Assembly: GCF_014190915.1 (NCBI RefSeq)
Contig: NZ_JACHVU010000004.1
Location: 372,001-436,000 of the forward strand
Direction of reading: 5' to 3'
DNA: 64,000 nucleotides
Origin: Mycolicibacterium iranicum
GTDB lineage: Bacteria; Actinomycetota; Actinomycetes; Mycobacteriales; Mycobacteriaceae
The notes beneath the pieces were generated by a model that saw only the letters and a list, made by a program, of their open reading frames with translations, searched no databases and had not been told where the DNA came from. Positions within the stretch are counted from its first letter, which is position 1; each line of letters starts with the position of its first letter. A program made the position numbers and the translations under genes. This document shows positions 60,249-64,000 of this stretch, in pieces.

Positions 60249-60929
60249 CTACTCGGAGGCGGACTCGGCCGAGTCGTCGCCCTCGGCGGCGTCGGAGCCC
60301 TCGGCGTCCGCCTCGGCAGCCTCGGCGGCCTGCTCGTCGACCGACGCGCCACCGCCCTCGGCCTCCAGCTCCTCCTCGGTCGGCGCCGCGACGACGTTGA
60401 CGACCAGGGTTTCAGGGTCGGAGATCAGCGTCACGTCGCCGGGCAGTTCGATCTGGCCCGCGGTGATCTGGGTGCCCTCTTGTGCGCCTTCGACCGACAC
60501 CGAGAACTGCTCGGGGATCGACTGCACATCGGCCTCGATCTCGACGGTGTTGGCATCCTGGGTGACCAGCGTGCCGGGGGCGGCCTCGCCCTCGACGACG
60601 ACGGTGACCTCGACGGTCACCTTCTCGCCGCGGCGGACCACGAGCAGGTCGGCGTGCTGGATGTTGCGGCGGATCGGGTGGATCTCGATCGACTTGGTCA
60701 GCGCGAGCTGCTCGCTGCCGTCGATGTCGAGGGTGAGCACGGCGTTGGTGCCGGAGTTGCGCAGCACGGCGGCGAAGTCGTGGCCGTTGAGCTCGAGATG
60801 CTGAGGGTCGGTGCCGTGACCGTAGAGAACCACGGGAACGCGGCCCTCGCGGCGGGCGCGACGCGAGGCGCCCTTGCCGGTGGTGCCGCGGACCTGTGCG
60901 GTCAGATTGTTGGGGGCGTTCTTCGCCAT
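60249..60929 (-). CDS. rplY: 50S ribosomal protein L25/general stress protein Ctc
   Basis: A 226-residue L25 of the long (CTC/TL5) type. The N-terminal L25 domain (about 7-95, [22 protein letters not shown]) binds 5S rRNA, the second beta domain runs to about 180, and the tail from 185 is very acidic ([19 protein letters not shown]). The acidic extension is common in actinobacteria. The ATG follows AGGAGC. The gene leads the rplY-pth operon; its promoter lies in the 149-base gap to the SDR gene. Equivalent to Rv1015c. Confidence 0.95.
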   Translation of the reverse strand: MAKNAPNNLTAQVRGTTGKGASRRARREGRVPVVLYGHGTDPQHLELNGHDFAAVLRNSGTNAVLTLDIDGSEQLALTKSIEIHPIRRNIQHADLLVVRRGEKVTVEVTVVVEGEAAPGTLVTQDANTVEIEADVQSIPEQFSVSVEGAQEGTQITAGQIELPGDVTLISDPETLVVNVVAAPTEEELEAEGGGASVDEQAAEAAEADAEGSDAAEGDDSAESASE

Positions 60930-61078
60930 GGTGTGCTCCTGTGCCGGTGATGGGTCTCGGGCACGGCCAGGGTGCGCACCGAAGTGCTGGTTCCCGTCGA
61001 TAACGGCGGCCCTGGATTCAGGCCACCCTCGCCGTGACGCGTCCGCAAGGGTAGCGCAGGCAGACGGTCAGCGAAAAA

Positions 61079-61948
61079 TCAGAGCGGGAACTGGGTGCCC
61101 GTGAGCTGCTCGGACAGTGTCCACAGCGCGGTGGCCCTGGCGCGGTCGCGGGCCAGCGGGGTGCGCCAGTGCTGCACTGTGGCACCGCGCATCGAGAACC
61201 GGGGGCCGATGAAACTGTTCCCGGGGAGGTCCTGCGACGCCGCGTACAGCGTCTGGCGCGCCCCGAAATCGGCGTCGGTGGCCAGCAACCGATTTCCGGT
61301 GTCCCAGATGCGCGTCCCGAAGCGGCTCCCGGTCTGGCCCTGCAGGTTGGTCGACGAATATCCGGGGTGCGCCGCAATTGACGTCACCGCGGATCCGACG
61401 GCGTCGAGCCGGCGTTGCAACTCGCTGGTGAACAGCAGGTTCGCGAGTTTCGACTGGCCGTAGGCGGGCCAGGCCAGGTAGGGCCGGGACTTCCAGTTCA
61501 GGTCTTTGAGGCTGATGTAGCCGAGCAGGTGCATCATCGACGACACGGTGACGACCCGGTCGTTGATCTTGGGCAGCAACAGGTTGGTCAGGGCGAAGTG
61601 GCCCAGGTGGTTGGTCCCGATCTGGCTCTCGAACCCGTCGACCGTCTGCGCGTAGGGCACGGCCATGATCCCGGCGTTGTTCACCAGCACGTCGACACGG
61701 TCGATCCCGTCGGCGAAGGCCCGGACCGATGCGAGGTCCTGCAGGTCGAGCTTGCGGACCTCGACGTCGCCGGTCATGCCCGCCGCGGCGGTCCGGCCCT
61801 TCTCCAGGTTGCGCACCGCCAGGATCGTGGTGGCGCCAACACGGGCGAGCTCTCGCGCCGTCACGAGCCCGAGCCCGCTGTTGGCCCCGGTGACGATGAC
61901 GGTGCGCCCGGCGAAGGAGGGCAGTTCGGCGGCGGTCCAGTCGCTCAT
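61079..61948 (-). CDS. short-chain dehydrogenase/reductase
   Basis: A 289-residue SDR. The cofactor loop TGANSGLGLVTA (about residues 21-32), LVNNAGIM (about 89-96) and the catalytic YGQSKLA with Ser in TVSSMM are present, in the pattern of retinol-dehydrogenase/WWOX-like SDRs that often use NADP(H). The substrate is unknown. The ATG at 61948 is preferred over the GTG at 61957 because AGGG lies 8 bases upstream. Located between lpqT and rplY; M. tuberculosis lacks it at this place. Confidence 0.88.
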   Translation of the reverse strand: MSDWTAAELPSFAGRTVIVTGANSGLGLVTARELARVGATTILAVRNLEKGRTAAAGMTGDVEVRKLDLQDLASVRAFADGIDRVDVLVNNAGIMAVPYAQTVDGFESQIGTNHLGHFALTNLLLPKINDRVVTVSSMMHLLGYISLKDLNWKSRPYLAWPAYGQSKLANLLFTSELQRRLDAVGSAVTSIAAHPGYSSTNLQGQTGSRFGTRIWDTGNRLLATDADFGARQTLYAASQDLPGNSFIGPRFSMRGATVQHWRTPLARDRARATALWTLSEQLTGTQFPL

Positions 61949-62004
61949 GGCGAACACCCTAACCGGACGGTTGATCGGTTCACCGGGCGCAGCGGGACGG
62001 GCAC

Positions 62005-62658
62005 TCAGGGAGCCTTGACCGTGAATCCCTTGATGATGGTCTCCATGTCGGGTGCTTCTGCGGCAGCTTTGTCCGCGTAGCCGGTGACCGTGAACTGCAC
62101 CAGGTAGCGCTGCTTCTTCGGTGGTGTACCCGTGGCGATGACGATGCGGTTGTAGCTGTGCATGCGGGTGCCGTTGAGGTCGTAGCTGCCCTCGATCATC
62201 GAGGACGGGAAGCCCGCGAAGTCGGCGGTGGAGGTGTTGAGTTGCCGGAAGTTCTCCGACATCTGGGCGTCGGCGTTGGCGTGGCTGAGCGCCTCGGCGA
62301 CGTCGAAGTCACCGTCGAGTTGGAACACCATCAGCATGGCCGTCGGGTACGTGTCGCCCTTGGCGATCATCCGGGTACCCGGCGCGAAATCAGTGCTCTG
62401 GTACGGCTTCCACCCCGCCGGGGTGGGCATGGAGACCGTGAGGTCGGTGAGTTTGTCGGGGGCGACAGGTTGACCGCTGACCCCCTGTTCCTCCAGGAAT
62501 GCCGCGATGGGCTTTGGCGCGCCGGTTTCGGCGCTCGTCGATGTCGGCGCGGCACTGCTCGTCGACCAGATCGACTGATAGTCGGGCGTCTCGGTGGCGC
62601 ACCCGGTCAGGGCCAGGGCCGCTGCCGCGGACGCGGCGATCCGAAGGCGAACGGTCAC
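62005..62658 (-). CDS. lpqT: lipoprotein LpqT
   Basis: A 217-residue lipoprotein with lipobox LTGC (cysteine at about residue 20). A Thr/Ser-rich linker (SIWSTSSAAPTSTSAET) precedes the LpqT/LpqN-type domain (from about 48, PIAAFLEEQG and later VSMPTPAGWKPY). The domain is thought to be surface-exposed; function is unproven. Equivalent to Rv1016c. The GTG overlaps the arsC stop as GTGA, so it belongs to the prs-arsC-lpqT operon. It is related to the lipoprotein at 33197-33913. Confidence 0.92.
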   Translation of the reverse strand: MTVRLRIAASAAAALALTGCATETPDYQSIWSTSSAAPTSTSAETGAPKPIAAFLEEQGVSGQPVAPDKLTDLTVSMPTPAGWKPYQSTDFAPGTRMIAKGDTYPTAMLMVFQLDGDFDVAEALSHANADAQMSENFRQLNTSTADFAGFPSSMIEGSYDLNGTRMHSYNRIVIATGTPPKKQRYLVQFTVTGYADKAAAEAPDMETIIKGFTVKAP

Positions 62659-63008
62659 AGAATCTCTCGGACGTTGTCGAGCGGACGCGCCAAGCGGGTG
62701 CCCTTGTCGGTGACGACGAACGGCCGCTCGATCAGGATCGGGTTCGCGGCCATCGCATCGAGAAGCTCTTCGTCGGATGCCGACGCCAGATCCAGTTCGC
62801 TGTAGAGCGATTCCCGTGTGCGGACCGCAGCGCGGACGTCGATCCCGGCGTCGGCGATCATCGTCTTCAGTTCCGCGGGCGACGGCGGATTCTCCAGGTA
62901 GAGGACGATCTCGGGTTCGACCCCGTTGTCGCGCAGCAACTCCAACGTCTTACGCGAGGTGGAGCATTTCGGGTTGTGGTACACCACTGCCCGGCCGTCG
63001 CTGGGCAT
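62655..63008 (-). CDS. arsC: arsenate reductase (ArsC, glutaredoxin-coupled type)
   Basis: A 117-residue thioredoxin-fold ArsC-like protein. Catalytic Cys15 is in YHNPKCSTSRKT and the later arginines include LIERPFV, the arsenate-binding loop. It reduces arsenate to arsenite with a thiol partner. No arsenite exporter or ars operon is present; the ArsR-type regulator at 58162 lacks metal cysteines. It lies 1 base from prs and overlaps lpqT (GTGA). It may be a general Spx/ArsC-like housekeeping reductase here. Confidence 0.88.
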   Translation of the reverse strand: MPSDGRAVVYHNPKCSTSRKTLELLRDNGVEPEIVLYLENPPSPAELKTMIADAGIDVRAAVRTRESLYSELDLASASDEELLDAMAANPILIERPFVVTDKGTRLARPLDNVREIL

Positions 63009-63009
63009 G

Positions 63010-63990
63010 TCAGGCCGATCCGTCGAAAAGTCCTGTCACCGAACCGTTCTCGAACACGGCGCGGATCGTGTTGGCCAGTAGCGGCGCGATCGAGAGCACG
63101 GTCAGCTGCGGGAACATCTTGTCCTCGCCGATGGGGAGCGTGTTGGTGACGATGACCTCGCGGGCGCCGCTGGCTGCGAGGCGTTCGCGGGCCGGGTCGG
63201 AGAGCACGCCGTGGGTCGCGGCGATCACGACGTCGGCGGCTCCGTCCTCCTTGAGCAGGCGTACGGCGCCGGCGATCGTGCCGCCGGTGTCGATCATGTC
63301 GTCGCTGAGGATGCAGGTCTTGCCCTTGACGTCACCGACCACCCGGTTCGACTTGACCTGGTTGGGCACCAGCGGATCGCGGGTCTTGTGGATGAAGGCC
63401 AGCGGGACGCCGCCGAGCGAGTCGGCCCACTTCTCCGCCACGCGCACACGGCCCGAGTCGGGGGACACCACGACCATGTCGTGGTCGGCGTAGTTCTCGG
63501 CGATGTAGCCGGTGAGCAGCTTCTGGGCCCGCATGTGATCGACCGGGCCGTCGAAGAAGCCCTGGATCTGGTCGGTGTGCAGGTCGACGGTCACGATGCG
63601 GTCGGCGCCTGCGGTCTTGTACAGGTCGGCGACCAGACGCGCGGAGATGGGCTCGCGACCGCGGTGCTTCTTGTCCTGCCGGGCGTAGGGATAGAAGGGC
63701 AGGATCGCGGTGATGCGCTTGGCGCTGCCCCGCTTGAGCGCGTCGATCATCAGCAGCTGTTCCATCAGCCAGGTGTTGAGCGGCGCCGGATGGCTCTGCA
63801 GGACGAATGCGTCGCTGCCGCGGACGGACTCGTCGAAACGGACGAAGATTTCCCCGTTGGCGAAGTCCCTCGCGGTCTGCGCGGTGACCGCCACGTCGAG
63901 TTCTTTGGCGACCTGCTCGGCGAGTTCGGGGTGCGCCCGACCCGAGAAGAGCATCAGGTTCTTGCGGTTGTCGGTCCAGTCGTGGCTCAC
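63010..63990 (-). CDS. prs: ribose-phosphate pyrophosphokinase
   Basis: A 326-residue class I PRPP synthetase making 5-phosphoribosyl diphosphate from ribose-5-phosphate and ATP, the precursor of nucleotides, histidine and decaprenyl-phosphoribose for arabinan. Family signatures: YPYARQDKKHRGREPISA (ATP loop, about 96-113), VVVSPDSGRV and the PRPP-binding DDMIDTGGTI (about 222-231). Equivalent to Rv1017c (prsA). The GTG start at 63990 has only 10 bases of window beyond it; in M. tuberculosis the upstream gene is glmU. It leads into arsC and lpqT. Confidence 0.96.
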   Translation of the reverse strand: MSHDWTDNRKNLMLFSGRAHPELAEQVAKELDVAVTAQTARDFANGEIFVRFDESVRGSDAFVLQSHPAPLNTWLMEQLLMIDALKRGSAKRITAILPFYPYARQDKKHRGREPISARLVADLYKTAGADRIVTVDLHTDQIQGFFDGPVDHMRAQKLLTGYIAENYADHDMVVVSPDSGRVRVAEKWADSLGGVPLAFIHKTRDPLVPNQVKSNRVVGDVKGKTCILSDDMIDTGGTIAGAVRLLKEDGAADVVIAATHGVLSDPARERLAASGAREVIVTNTLPIGEDKMFPQLTVLSIAPLLANTIRAVFENGSVTGLFDGSA

Positions 63991-64000
63991 GGGGCTGCCC

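Overview
The window is GC-rich (about two-thirds G+C), densely packed actinobacterial chromosome. Gene content and order follow the Mycobacterium tuberculosis Rv0958-Rv1017c segment almost gene for gene: VWA protein, accA2/accD2 operon, rpmF, mprA-mprB-pepD-moaB2, mscL, galU-moeA1-rimJ-glpR, pat, arcA, pmt, rsmI, pabB, metG, tatD, rpfB-ksgA-ispE, pks16/fadD, pth, rplY, lpqT, prs. Two MspA-type porins sit exactly where Mycolicibacterium smegmatis carries mspC, so a fast-growing environmental Mycolicibacterium is the best guess. Against the M. tuberculosis order (recalled, not searched), the csoR/ctpV and Rv0986-Rv0989 blocks are absent. Porins, an exported protein, a TetR/kinase pair, DUF4239/DUF5313 proteins, MarR-cupin-GGDEF genes, lipoproteins, a SoxR-like regulator, an ECF41 sigma/oxidoreductase pair, gdhA, an ABC exporter and an ArsR module are added.

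Layout. 1-2.9 kb: tail of a MoxR-type ATPase, its VWA partner and a DUF1707 protein. 3-11.4 kb (minus): six tightly overlapping genes (AtuA-like, acyl-CoA dehydrogenase, carboxyltransferase, biotin carboxylase, acyl-CoA dehydrogenase, enoyl-CoA hydratase), resembling acyclic-terpene/leucine-type catabolism. 11.6-19.6 kb: envelope stress and permeability: rpmF, mprA-mprB, pepD, moaB2, a 52-residue protein behind a CRP site, two tandem porins, mscL, an exported protein. 19.6-25.9 kb: SAF-domain protein, redox chaperone Ruc with a CIRCE-like operator, folate enzyme, then galU-moeA1(glp)-rimJ-glpR and tRNA-Ala(CGC). 25.9-38 kb: accessory and regulatory genes, including a cAMP-controlled protein acetyltransferase, a diguanylate cyclase, several lipoproteins and a PE-PPE-domain hydrolase. 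38-49 kb: soxR-like/arcA, a DUF559 nuclease-like gene bracketed by a 23-bp inverted repeat, pmt, rsmI/pabB, the ECF41 operon, metG-gdhA. 49-64 kb: tatD, rpfB-ksgA-ispE, fadD, an ABC exporter, ArsR/SRPBCC, a QueG-like iron-sulfur protein, pth-rplY, an SDR and the prs-arsC-lpqT operon.

Operons are very compact: many stop/start pairs overlap as ATGA, GTGA or TGATG, and several promoters lie so close to the start codon that leaderless translation is likely. The richest signals are regulatory DNA: direct repeats resembling MprA boxes before mprA and pepD, a perfect CRP palindrome, a CIRCE-like element, a SoxR box, an ECF41-type promoter, and several palindromes beside TetR, MarR and ArsR regulators. 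No phage, insertion sequence or CRISPR array is visible. The strongest candidate for something undescribed is the DUF559 gene cassette with its flanking 23-bp inverted repeat. The small protein under CRP control and the tandem porins with altered pore-constriction loops come next.
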